Origin: Aphelocoma coerulescens
Taxonomy: Eukaryota; Chordata; Aves; Passeriformes; Corvidae
NCBI RefSeq assembly: GCF_041296385.1
Contig: NW_027184085.1
Span: 10,473,301 to 10,537,300 of the forward strand
DNA length: 64,000 bases
Reading direction: 5' to 3'
Position numbers and translations under genes: made by a program. This document shows, piece after piece, positions 46,936 to 58,900 of the stretch. Positions within the stretch are counted from its first letter, which is position 1; each line of letters begins with the position of its first letter. The notes under the pieces are model-generated. The model saw only the letters and a program-made list of their open reading frames with translations. It was not told the DNA's origin and did not search any database.

Positions 46936-49900
46936 TTATGCGGTGTTCTCAGTGCTGGCTGCCGTGTAGATGACCTTGGATTTGGTTGGAGAGTCCAGCC
47001 TGTTGGGGAAAGAAAGAAGGGGGGAGTGTTAGACCAGGCACGGGGTCTTGTTGCCTAAAACCACTATTAAACCCCATTCTCATGCCCTGGACCCTTCTGC
47101 CTCCAAGCCCTGTCCTCCTGCATCTCTCCCTTGCTCACCGTGCATTCTGGCTGCGGTGCTTGTAGATGTACAGCAGAAAGGCCAGTGCTGTGACAGCAAA
47201 GAGCACCCCAAAGAGCACGGCCAACACATCTCCTGCAAGCCAAGCACAGGTGTGTTACTCTGGGGATGGTTCCCTGCGACTATTAGCTGAGTAAGAGGAG
47301 GCAAGGAGTAGGCTGGTAGCCCAGGGGCAGAGGAGACAAAGGAGCAGCCTTGGCTAAGCACACTTACCTGCATGAAATGAGCTGGAGTGTCCTTCTGCAA
47401 AGGAGACAAAGACCAGCGGATGAGAACCAGCAGCATGGATGCCAGAGCAGCCCTACAAACCCACTGGCTGCCTGCTCCCAGCTCAGCACATGGCTTCCAC
47501 AGGACCCCAATTCCCAAGCAGGTACACCCCGTGCCCTCCTTCCCCTGCTTTGTGCCAGACCCTCTGCTACCTACCTACCCACCCTCACCTACCTGCTGTT
47601 GCTGAATCATCGCTACCTGTAATGAGAGACAACACAGTCAGGAAGTTGCCTTTGAAGTGTTTGGAGAGGGAAGTCTCAAGCCTGCAGGCCTTCAGACCCC
47701 ACTTCCAAAGTAAGGCTCCCCTCAAGGCTCCCCATCACCCATGAGCAGGGGAGAGATGCCTGCCACATCCCCAGCAGCTCACAGCATCTTGCTGCAGGAA
47801 GCCCAGCTCTGACACTCTGGCAGAAGCATGAGGAAAAGGGAGGAAAAGGGAGAAAAATGGATCCCTGAACCACAGCCCACACCTGAGCTTTGCTGAGCCC
47901 AGCCAGAAACTCCCCCCACTGCTGCTGCCACAGCCTAGGGAGCAGTCAGGGTGCTGAGCACTTCAGCACCCCATGACTGCACTGGACCCCACAGGAGTCC
48001 CCAGAGAGTCACATGGGATGAGCCCAGCAAGCAGAAACTGTGGGAGCAGTTGCCTGGAGTGAGATGGTCAGCAGCTCCCAGAGAAGAGGCAGCCACACAC
48101 TACACGTAGGGCACCTGGCATGGGGATGGCTTGGTGGCCCTACATGCTGGGAAGGAGCTGTGCTGGACAAATGTTTACCCAGCATAAAAACATGGCTTTT
48201 AAAGAGCTGCTTTATCATCTGTACACGGCTTGGGTGTTGCACACAGTGGCACTATCTGCGGGCTCTATCCAGGAAAGCTGCCACCTCCACCCAGCAGCTG
48301 GGGGCAGGAGCGGTTATCCCAGACTGGTGGTGACTGGAAAAAAGATCAACAATGGGCACAGAAGGTGCAACTACAAACAAAACAAGATGTGACCCCACAG
48401 CACCCCGTCTCTGTGCTCAGCAGCCCCAGGGGTAAAGCAGGCAGTCAGCACTGACGTGGGGAGAAACCCCCAACAATTCTGTGCACACAAGGCATGACCT
48501 CATCCAGGAGTACTGGGGCATTCTCCTGGCACTTCAGGAACAAGAGACTTGTGGCTTTGTTACAGTAGGGAGTTTTGTATAGAAATAGCAAAAAATGAAA
48601 AGAAAAAAAATAGAACTGGGCAACTCCCCCCTTGCCCCAGCACTGGGAGGCTTTGGAACAGCTTCTGCAAGAAAATAGGAAAAGAAAGGCTTGGAGGTAA
48701 ATGGAAAATATGATAAAGTATCTAACAGGTTTACCAAAGATAGAGCATGCCAGCCTAACCTGATATCCTTCTTTGATAAGTGATGTTCTAGACAAAGAAA
48801 ATGTGGTAGATTTTATCTCTCCCAGCTTCAGTGAAGTATTTGATGCAGTGCCACATGGGAAAGAGCTGGCCAGGCTGAAGACCACAGTGATTAAAAGCCT
48901 ACAGCCATTAGCAAGCAGGCTGCAGGTGGGATGGTGAGGGAAGTGCCTTGCACCACAGTGTGTGGTTATCGAGGCATTGCCCAGACGCCTGGGACCAACC
49001 CTGTGCTGTTCCTATTAGTCACCTTCACAAAAGGTGTAGGAAATGCCATCAGAAAAGAAAAGGAACAGGATGTTAAACAGAAAAACCCCAGTGACCTCAG
49101 GGAGAAGCAATGGGCAAAAATTCAGTGATGCAGAGCGATAGTCACACCTGAGGATTAATAGTGATTTCTACTCATGCCTGGAAATCACCAATGCAAGAAA
49201 GACCTTCAAGGAGAAATAAAGGGTGGGCAGACAGGGATCTCTCAGGCAAGGGACTGTGTGCCTCGCCAGCACAGCTGTGAGGCCCCACTGGCAGAGCGCA
49301 GCCTTCAGGAGGGGTCCCCAGCACTGCCCTTCCTGCAGGATTTGGAGGAGGGGTGTTCACTGCAGGCTTGTATCTCTGGCAGCTCCTACTGAATTTGTCT
49401 ATTGCATTTGGGATTGAAGTAGCTAGCTGGAGTGCTAGGACCTGCCTGTTTGCTCTTGACCATGCATCCCCTAGTCCTGCTACTGTTATGCCTGCAAGAC
49501 TATAAGTTCCTAGAAATCAATCTTCCCCAGAGAGCATGAAAGAAGTGCAGAAATGAGAGAGTGTGGGACCCTAAGACCAGTGCTGCCACACATCACTTGC
49601 TGGGCACATCTAACCCATGCAGATGCTGTGTTTCTGTAAGAGACAGCAAAGCACTGACTCCTGCTGCTCGCCCCATCACTGCATCCCTGCAGCTGGGAGC
49701 AGCCTGGGCACACTCACACACTCCTTACCAGGAGCGTGCTTCACCAAAGGGGTGGTCTGGAAACTCGCCAGCACCCGTCGCCCATGCAGGTTCTGCACTG
49801 GCCGGTAGTTGCTTTGCAACAGCTTGTCATCATCGGTTCTCAGGCTTGAAACCAGCATTGACATCTGGAAGGAGAACAGTGTGAACAGAATAGCATCATC

Positions 49901-52900
49901 CTGCCTTTGGGGGCTGGATGAGCTGCAGAGCACTGGCACAGGGCACCTGCATCAGCTTACTGGGACAGGCTGGGAAAGACCCAGTGCGAAGCTCATTGCC
50001 CACACAGACCTGGTGATGAGAAAGCAGCATGGTCTGGTTGAAGATTGTCCATTTGACTATCTGGTAGCAGGGAGGGGTGGTCAGAGAGCCATTATAGTGG
50101 AAGTAGAGTTTCAGGTTGTCAGGCAGCAGACCTGCAATGTTGAATCCGGGCACCAGTGTTTCCTGTCCTGGGAGAGGAAACATAATGGGAGTGAGACTGG
50201 TACAAATTCCTTGGAGGACAGCAGCATGAAGATCGTGGGCAGTCTGGTACTGTATGTGCCACTGCAGCCACTGGAGGAAGAGCAGCTGGTTTGCTTGGGA
50301 GGCAGGGGAAAGCAGGTGGGCTGCCTGCTGCAGCCTTGCTCTGCCGAGCAGCAGGCTTCTCTGCTGGACTGCAGCCGCTGAGACAAAGCACTAGTGGGAC
50401 AGGGCCTTACCCACTTCTTGGATTTCGAACAGATGCTTTAGTATTTCATGGTAGTACTGGTTCTCCCCGTGCCCAACCTGCAACAAAGAGACCCCACTGT
50501 AATGGCAAGGACAGGGGCCAAAGGGAGACAAGATGGTGATGGCAGTGCCAGCAAGAAGGTATCACCCCTTGAGAGAGGCACCCTATCCCAGTGACCCCTT
50601 CATTCTGCCCTTTCTCTCCCCTTCTTTCAAGGTGCATTTGCACCTCTGCCAGTCCCCAAAACTGTGCCCAACTCTGCCCACTCTAGTCCTATCCTCCCCC
50701 TGCTGATCCATGGAACTCACCTCCAGAAAGGCTCCCAGTACAGCCAGGCCATCTGGGTGAACCAATGCCTCTCTAAAGCTGTCGTACTTGGTGTTGTAGT
50801 GGACCACATGGATCTGGAAGGGAAACACGTAATCCCAGTCCTGGATGGGCACCACTGGGAGATGCTCACTCCCACAGGGCTACAGCCTGCTGATGCAAGG
50901 GCTGTAAGAGACATGCAGATGTGACGAGTACCCCTGTAGGGAAGGGAAAATGCTGGCGGGACCAAGAAAATCTGCTGCTGCAAAGCAGCCAGCATGAAGG
51001 TCTGCCTGCAGAAACTTCCCTGGTCAGGAACAGCAAACCAGCACTCTGTCCTGCATACCAGTGGCTCATACTGCAGAGCCAGGCTCAGTTTGATGACAGC
51101 AGCTAGAGAAGGAGGGATAAAACCAGATGGGAGCTGGCAGAGCAAGAGGACAGTGTGTACAGAGTAAACAGTCCCTGTAGCTCCCAAAGCAGGCTCACAG
51201 CTTCCAGGGAAGCTGGCTTCCACAGCCTGGGAGCTGACACAGCTCCTGCTCCATCAGCCCAGGACCAGGCTTCACATGTGTCTGGCTCAGCATCAAAATG
51301 TAGCCTCCTACACTGAACCACCACAGCTGCAGAGCTGCCCAGGATCCTGGCCAGGGGTTACAGCCTACATCCAGTGACAACCAGAGCCATGGGTGAGAAG
51401 CATCACAGCATTCCAACTCCTTCCCTGCCCAACACCACAAGGGAAAAGATGCATCCAGCACCATGAGGGCTCCTTACCTCAGCAGGAAAGCGTCGCCCAT
51501 TGATGGTGTGCTCTGAGCCGGGTCCCAGCGGGGACCCCCAGTGCAGGTGCAGCTGCACAGCTCGGTACTGCTGGGCATAGCCACCAGCGAGGGCCAGGGA
51601 CTCAGGCAGCTCAAGGACAACTGCGGAGGCAGAAGGAAGAGGTCAGTAAGTCAGTAATTCAACATAAAGCCCAGTCCTTTCCACAGGTACGCAAAGGAGA
51701 TGTCTCAAGGGAAACAGTCACCCTGGGTTTCTAGAAACTGGTCATAACAGAAAACCTTGCTTTCCATCTCTCATGAGGCTGTGGGCAAGCCTGCCAATGT
51801 GCCAGGGTTCAACTTTTGACTTAAGGTTGTAGGAAACTGCAGTAAATACATCAGCTTCAAAAATAGCTACTGCGAAAATGCCAGAAAGTGAAGACCCCCT
51901 CCGCAAAGACTCCCAGGGCCAGCTCCAAGCCAAATGTTATCCAACAATTTATTGAGTAAGTGAGAATAATATAAAGAGACCATGGACAAAATTCATAGAG
52001 AAAGATACTGGCAGAGTGGTGGATATCTGTGAGAGCAGGGCAGTTGGACAGAGAGCTGCAACTCTTAGCAAGCTGGGACCTTTCAAATAAAGCAGCCTGT
52101 AAGTGTACGACAGCACTGGAGCTAGTGGCACAGAAGCATTAAATATTTTGAAAGCACCTAGAGCTAAAATTTTTGCTTCTTTGGATACCATAAATTCACA
52201 CATTGATTTTTCTTTACTTTAATGTTGTTTATCCAGCTGTTTCGGACTTAGGCAGCAATGTGGCAAATCTAAAACTGAGTTACCTGGACATGTGGCAAAA
52301 ATATCAGGAGCATCCCTTGACCCTGAGAGAGGCTGTCCTATCCTTTTAAGCACCTTTTTCCTAATTTTTAATGTAAGTTCTTTCCCTTTTCCCTTTTTAG
52401 ATGAAGTGCGTCTTAGTAACATTGCCAAGCTAGGGCACAAATTCGGGATTAACCACGTAACAGGGCTGTGATGAGTCATTGGCCATTTCGGCTTCCTTGC
52501 CACTGGGTTCAGAGATAGAAAACTCAAATACAGGAAGTGAGAAACTGTTCCCTCCCTATGAATTTACCTGCTTTTATACTTCTTTTGTATAGCTAAACTA
52601 TTGTTTTCCTTCTCATAATTACCTGAGTCATTTTCAGGCCCTCAAAAAATGCTTGTATAGCATAAATACCTTGTTACTGAAATGAGTAACTGTACAAATA
52701 TCTTACTGGACTTGCAACTTTTTATTTATTTATGGATCTTCATAAAGCAGACCAGTGGTTGCCACAATAAAAAAAGGCATCTTATAAGCATGTGAGAAAG
52801 TACTTCCCCCCTGCCCAATGAAAATGCTCTCACTGCTTTCCTAAACACCAAGCAACACCAGATTCCAGGGTGTCTAAAATAGCAACCACTGAGCTCAACT

Positions 52901-55900
52901 AGTTTAACTCTGCAGGCACATTAGGGCAGGAGGCCACAATATAGAGCTCTGCGCATGCACCACGCAGCTGATCTGGCCATACACAGCAAGTCTGACCTGT
53001 CAAGTTTGCTGTATACACAGGTCAGCTCCATCTCGTTGGCTACCAGGGCAAGGAGGTGCCTTATCACACCGTCAGCAAGTTCTTAAGTCCCTTTCTCCAT
53101 AACCTTTTCTTAGCCTGGGGACTGGCAGGCACCAGTGTGCACAACACGTTCTGCTTCCTCCAAGAAAAAGCTGGTAGCAACCAGGTCCAACCATCCTCAG
53201 CTCTGGAAAGATGTGGTTTTTGTCCGTATCTGGCATACTGAGGCTGATACTAAAATAACATGAATAAGTTCTGTCCAGAATTTTACAAAAACCATCTGAT
53301 ACTGGAGAAGGGAAACAAAAGACCTATAAAAAAGTTTTAAGGTCTTGAGATAGAATCCTTAAGTACAAAGTAAGATGGTCAAAGCTGTGCCCTAAAAGAC
53401 AGATGTAGGTAGCTTAAAGGTTAAGCCACATCCAGCAACTGATGAGTCCTTTGAAAGTGAAATGCAGGGGAGGAAGCAGTGGCTGAAAACCTGCATCAGA
53501 AATACCAGAGACACATTTTTAAAGAAAATGTGGAGTTAAAAAATTTCTGAAGCCAGCTCCCAAATGCTTTGGACATCTCGGGGCTTCTCACTTTGTCCAA
53601 GAAAACACATGGACCTGCAAAATTTCTACAGCCTGTTGCTTCTGTTTTGGCCTAGAAGGCAACAGGGCTGCAGCCTGCAAGACTATTTCCTTCCCAGAGC
53701 CCAGGGGAAGGGTGTCAGAGAAGCCTGGTCCTGCTGGGGGAGTCTGAGTGTCCTCTGTTTGTGCTCCAGCCCCTGCAGGTGCCTTTGCCCCTACCTGTGT
53801 GCCCATTGTTCTTCAGCTTGAGCTGCTTGTTGGCAGGCAGGCTGTAGCCAGAGAGCTGGATTGGCCGCAGGTCAGGGCTGAAGGTGGCCTGAGCTGTGTC
53901 AACATTGATGGGTGACTGCTTGGTGCCCCCACAGTCCGAGTAGTCCGTACTCCAGTGCTTCAGGTCTGGTGCAAGAAGGAAGGGAGGAACTGTCAGTGAG
54001 AGCGCCAGGAAGAGGACACCTCCAGAAAGAAGGTTTGGGGGTATTGGGGAAGGGGACAGGCACTGGCCAGGGAATTAGCCATGCACATAAGGTTAGCTTC
54101 CATGAAGTTAGCTTGGGAGCAGCTTTATGCCAACATGTGACTGAATGCAGCTGTATCAGGAAAGGTCTCGGAGCATGGTGAGCTGCCAGGAAAGTCTATT
54201 TTTGGGGTGTTTAGGAAGAGTGCAAGAAGATCATTTACAAGTGGACTTGGCAAGCTGAGGAGCTGCTGCCCTGCAGCTCATCACACACTTGCTGCCTTGA
54301 ACAGCCTGGCCTCTGGTAGGTATTGCCCCTGCTGCTGCTTGAGCAAGGTACCACAGTGCTCCTGGGCTCTGTTACAAAGGGCCAGCTCGCATGGCTCAGT
54401 TGGCCACAGAAATGGACGCCTCTCCCCAGTGCCACAGCTGTGATAAGCACAGCTGATGCCCCAGAAACCTCCCTTTGCACAGCAGAGGTCTGCTTCTAGC
54501 ATGTCATGGGCCAGTGCAAACCCAGGCTCATCACCAGGCAAGCCCCTTGCAGGACCCCTGTAAATACGGAGCTGGGCTTTAGCAGCTGAGCCAAACCCCA
54601 GGGTGATGGTGCAGTAGTAAGGGGTGCATCTGTCACAGCACTGTGGTGGTGCCCATCATGGGTGCTGTGGAGAGGCCCCCCAAGCCTTGATGGGAGGGCA
54701 GGGCCAGGCAGGATGGGAAGGGAGGGTGACAGAGGGCAGAAGTGAAGACAAGCTAATCCCTGGGCTGGTCAAAGTCCCAGCACGGGGAGTCCAGCCTGGG
54801 GAGTGCAGCCCTTTCCCCCACTTGGCTTCCCACAGGGTCAGGGGAGCTCTCGTTCAGGGAGGATCCGTTCCCAGAGGGGCATCCCCCCACACCCAGGGGC
54901 TAGGAAAGCCCTCATTGGAGCCGCTGCTTCCTGGTGAAATCAGAGCAACACCTAGTTCTTCAGCCCATCCACGCCTGAGTGCAGGCACTGTGTCAGGGTC
55001 AGGCAGGAGGGAAGGGTGAGTCGTGGAGTGTGCACAGAAGCCCTGTAATCATTAACCATGGCTGGCTCAGGCCCAGGATTTGCTGGGTAGTAGGAAAAAA
55101 GCAGAAGTAACTGCAGGGTATTTACCTTCATAGCTCCAGTGGCTGTGGCCTTGAAAAAAAAGAAAAGAAAAAAACCACATGAATGGAAGGGAAAGGTTGT
55201 CAGCAAACACGTCTCTGCTAGGCAGCAGGCCTCTGTGCTCCCACTGCCGTCCATCCATCCCCCTCCTCGCCTTTGCTTTCCCACTTCTCCCTCTGTCCCA
55301 ACAAGAGGCATGTTCCCAGAGGGTACTGCCTCCTCAGAGCACGGCCAGGTCCCCTGCAGTTGTCGGTCAGAGGGAAAACTCCATGCCTGACATTTTGGCA
55401 TTGTCCTTAAAAAGGAAAAATCAGAGGTATTGGCTTCCATCACTGAGCAGCTGTACCAGCAGCTGCTCCAGAGCAGCCAAAGCCTCCCACTGCCTCAAGA
55501 CAAGGCACTTCACAAGTGCAGCTCCCCCACTCCACGAGGAATTTGGGCAGCAAGATGCACTGCACCATGCAGACGCCCTCCTCCCACCTGGGAAAGCTGC
55601 CTGGGACTGAGAGCAGAGGAAGAAAAGGAGCATCAAAACCTTCTCTTTACATCAGCGAGTGCCCCTGCGGTAGGCATGGGCTTTCACAGGAAAATGTGCC
55701 AGGCCAAATGCTCAGCTCCTGTCCCCAGCTGTAACTCATATAACCACCCAAATGCCCACACAGAGCTGTGTAAAGTCCTACCATGCAAAACCCTTTCCTT
55801 AGGAAAAGCAGGAGGGAGGATGGGGGATCCTGTGCCAGGACCTCTGCTCTTCTTGTGTCACCCATGGGTCACACAGTGACCACAGCAGGGCAAGATGTGA

Positions 55901-58900
55901 TCTGAGTTTCCCACAGCTGGTGGTGTGCCCACTGTGCAGATCTAGAGGGGACAAAGCCCTCCTGGGAAGGTCCTGAGAGTACCCAGTACTCAACAGGCTG
56001 GCCCTTGCACTGTCACTCTCCTCCAGAGCTGTCAGCAATGCCCAGATTCCTGGCACATCACTGGAGCTAGCCTTAGGAGTGCACCAGAGCCTCTTCTCAG
56101 ATGTCCTCGACCAAACACCTTGGCTATCACCAGCCCTTCTAAACAACCAGCTCCAGACAAAGGGATGTGGGACTCAGATTGCCCCAAGCAAGGAAACATG
56201 GCACAAAAGGATTATGTGCCTGCTCTAACTGGCACAATATGTAATTCATGGGTTCCTCCTAACTTGTCCTTACCAGGAAGCTTGTCACTGCAGACAGGCT
56301 GTTGGCACTTCTCAGATCACGAGTGCAGGAGCAGAGAGTGCCAGACTGGGACAGGTTTGGGGCAAAGGGGGGCATTCATACAGCAGCAATGACATGGAGG
56401 AGCATTTAAGAAGTACAGTTGAGCCCCAATATAATCTCTGTCCCTTGGTGGGGCCATCTGCCTGCCAGCCTCACCAGGATGCTGGAGGATCTCAGCAGGA
56501 GCTGCTCCGGCCCCGATCCCTGCTGCTGACAAGAGCTATCGACACCCACTTGCTATTAATAGGAGTGGATTCCAGCTCAGGGGTGAGAAAGGAAGAGGCA
56601 AGCTTTCCCAGGCCCAGATGTCCCATGCAAGGCCCTAAGCCCAGCAGGATCCTGCCCTCCACTCAGTGAGGATCCAGGCATGGGCACTGCTGGGGGTTTT
56701 GGAGCATCTGCTGCTCAGGGGAGTGGATGACCACAGCCAAACCAGGCTGGGAAGGGCTGGAGGGTGTTTAGGGGCACTGTATGTTGCGGAGATGGGAACA
56801 GATCTCAGGGCTCCCTCCAGTATGACTGGTGACTCACCTCTGTCGCATTACTGACGCTTAGGAGCAATGCTCAGGGATCTCTTGGGTATTCCCAAAGACA
56901 AAGGAAGAAGGAGCAGCAAGCAGACGACTGGGCAAGCCGCAGCTGCATGCACCAGGACACATGTGCCCCAGGACAGACTGCAGTGCCCTCTCCATGCCTG
57001 CTTGCATGGTACTGCCCAGGCATGCACCCAGCTGTGCTACAGCAAGCTGAGATCCATTTATCCTGCCCACTTTGCTCACACAAAGGATTCCTGCTGTCCA
57101 GACACTGACTGTGCATCAAAATTGAGAGAAGATAGACCCTCCTCTGGAAACACCATATGTCTTTTCCCACTCTGCTCCCACTCTCCTACCCCTTTGGGCA
57201 CTATCTGCACACAGAAACACTCACTTTGGGGCAGTCCTGGCACAGGTGAGGCACAGCACCCCGGGGGTGGCACACGGTGCCTCAGTTCACTGCACATGCC
57301 TCAACTGGCACAGCCCGCCCCAACACCCCACTTTTTGCTCACCTACAGGGACTCTGCCTTGACAGAAAGCAGCTCAAACATCGTATCACCGGTTGAGCAA
57401 TAGCCCTGTGCTGACACCTGCCCTGCTGTGTCAGCACTCTGACAATTACCTCAGCTTCCCACATCTCCCAGCACACATCTGTTCCCACAGCTGCGGGGGC
57501 TCTGGACCCTCCTTGCAGCCTCCTGCCAGCTCAGCTCGGCAGCTTTGGACACCCCGAAGGCTGCAGCTGCACCGAGGAACCAGTTCAATCCACCCCACCA
57601 CAACAGACTTCCCCAGGGATGTCTTGGCATCAAATCCAGACGGATCCATGAGCTCTTATCCATCCACTGAAGCCCCCGTGGGTGCGTTTTCCCACCCCGT
57701 GGTTCTGGGTGCAGTGATGGCACAGCCAGGCCGCCCTCTCGGGCAGGCATCTCTCGAGCGCAGCCGTGCAGGGTTGGGCCCCCGTGGCGCACGCACCGAG
57801 CGCTGCAGGAGAGCGCCGAGGCGAGCCCAGCTCGGGCGCTGGGTCAGGCTCTCAGCATTCCCCCATGCCCCGGCACGGCTCGGAGGAGCCCTGCGCTAAC
57901 TGCTCCAATCCCTTCCACCTGGGGGCCTTTGCAGTCTCGCAGCCATGAACATTAACCCACTGCCCTGCCCAAGTGTTGATTTGCATAATTCAGTCTGCCT
58001 CCCACACTTCCCGCCGGAGCACGTCTTCTCCTTCGGAAAGCTGTGTGATGCCAGGTCTCCCTTCTGCTGAACTGCTGCCACTCACCACAAAAGAACCTCG
58101 GCAGCGGATGCTGCAGCTCTCTGCATGCCCTGCCTTACCTCTGAGCACCCACTGCCCGGGCAGGGACTGCAAAGCGCTCCCGAAAAAGTGGGGGGAAACA
58201 GCCCTGGTGATGCGATACGCACACCGGGAGATAACGCGCAAGAAGAGGGTTCCTTGCAGGGGTTCCTGCGGGAAAACACAGTAGGGTGCTGACAGGAGCT
58301 GCCTGCCCTTGCAGGCGAGAACGCCTCCGTGCTCAGCCGCGCAGAGCCCCCCGGTTCACCTGAGTACTGCCTGCCGCCTGCCTTTCCCCAGCAGCCCGCG
58401 GTCCAGCCAAGTTTCCCACGAGTTTCCCCCCTTTACACCCTCCCTTTGTGCTTTCTCCCACTGTTCTTTGCTCCCACTCAGCCCTCCCATTCTGGGATAC
58501 AGGCTTTGCTGCAAGTGCCAGCTCCCTTCCCTCCTTGATATCCAACACCATCCAACAACACTTTCCTGCCGAGTTCAGGCAGACGCTGCTATTACCAGCG
58601 TGCTGCTCCGCATGTCCTGCAGCCAGGGAGGAAGGGTAGGAGCAGCTTTTGGTAGCGTGAGGAGCCAGCTCAACCACTGGATGCTGTGAATCACTCATAG
58701 GAAAGGCACTGATGCAGCAAGTGAGACCTAAGAGAGACCTCACCAAGGGCACACAGGGATGGACTGTGCACCCAAAGGACTCAGGATCGTTTGCACAGAC
58801 CAGGAGGCAACCTTCAGCAGAGCCAGACAATAAGGAAGGGGATCAGAGGGTTTGCCCTATAGGCCTGCACCTCCCATCCTGAGTTTTTTCATATATTAGG

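Noticed and set aside
52219..52527. Minus-strand 102-codon frame with a Lys/Arg-rich segment in CA9 intron 3
   Set aside because: No recognisable family, and it lies inside an AT-rich intron; not enough to call a gene or transposon.
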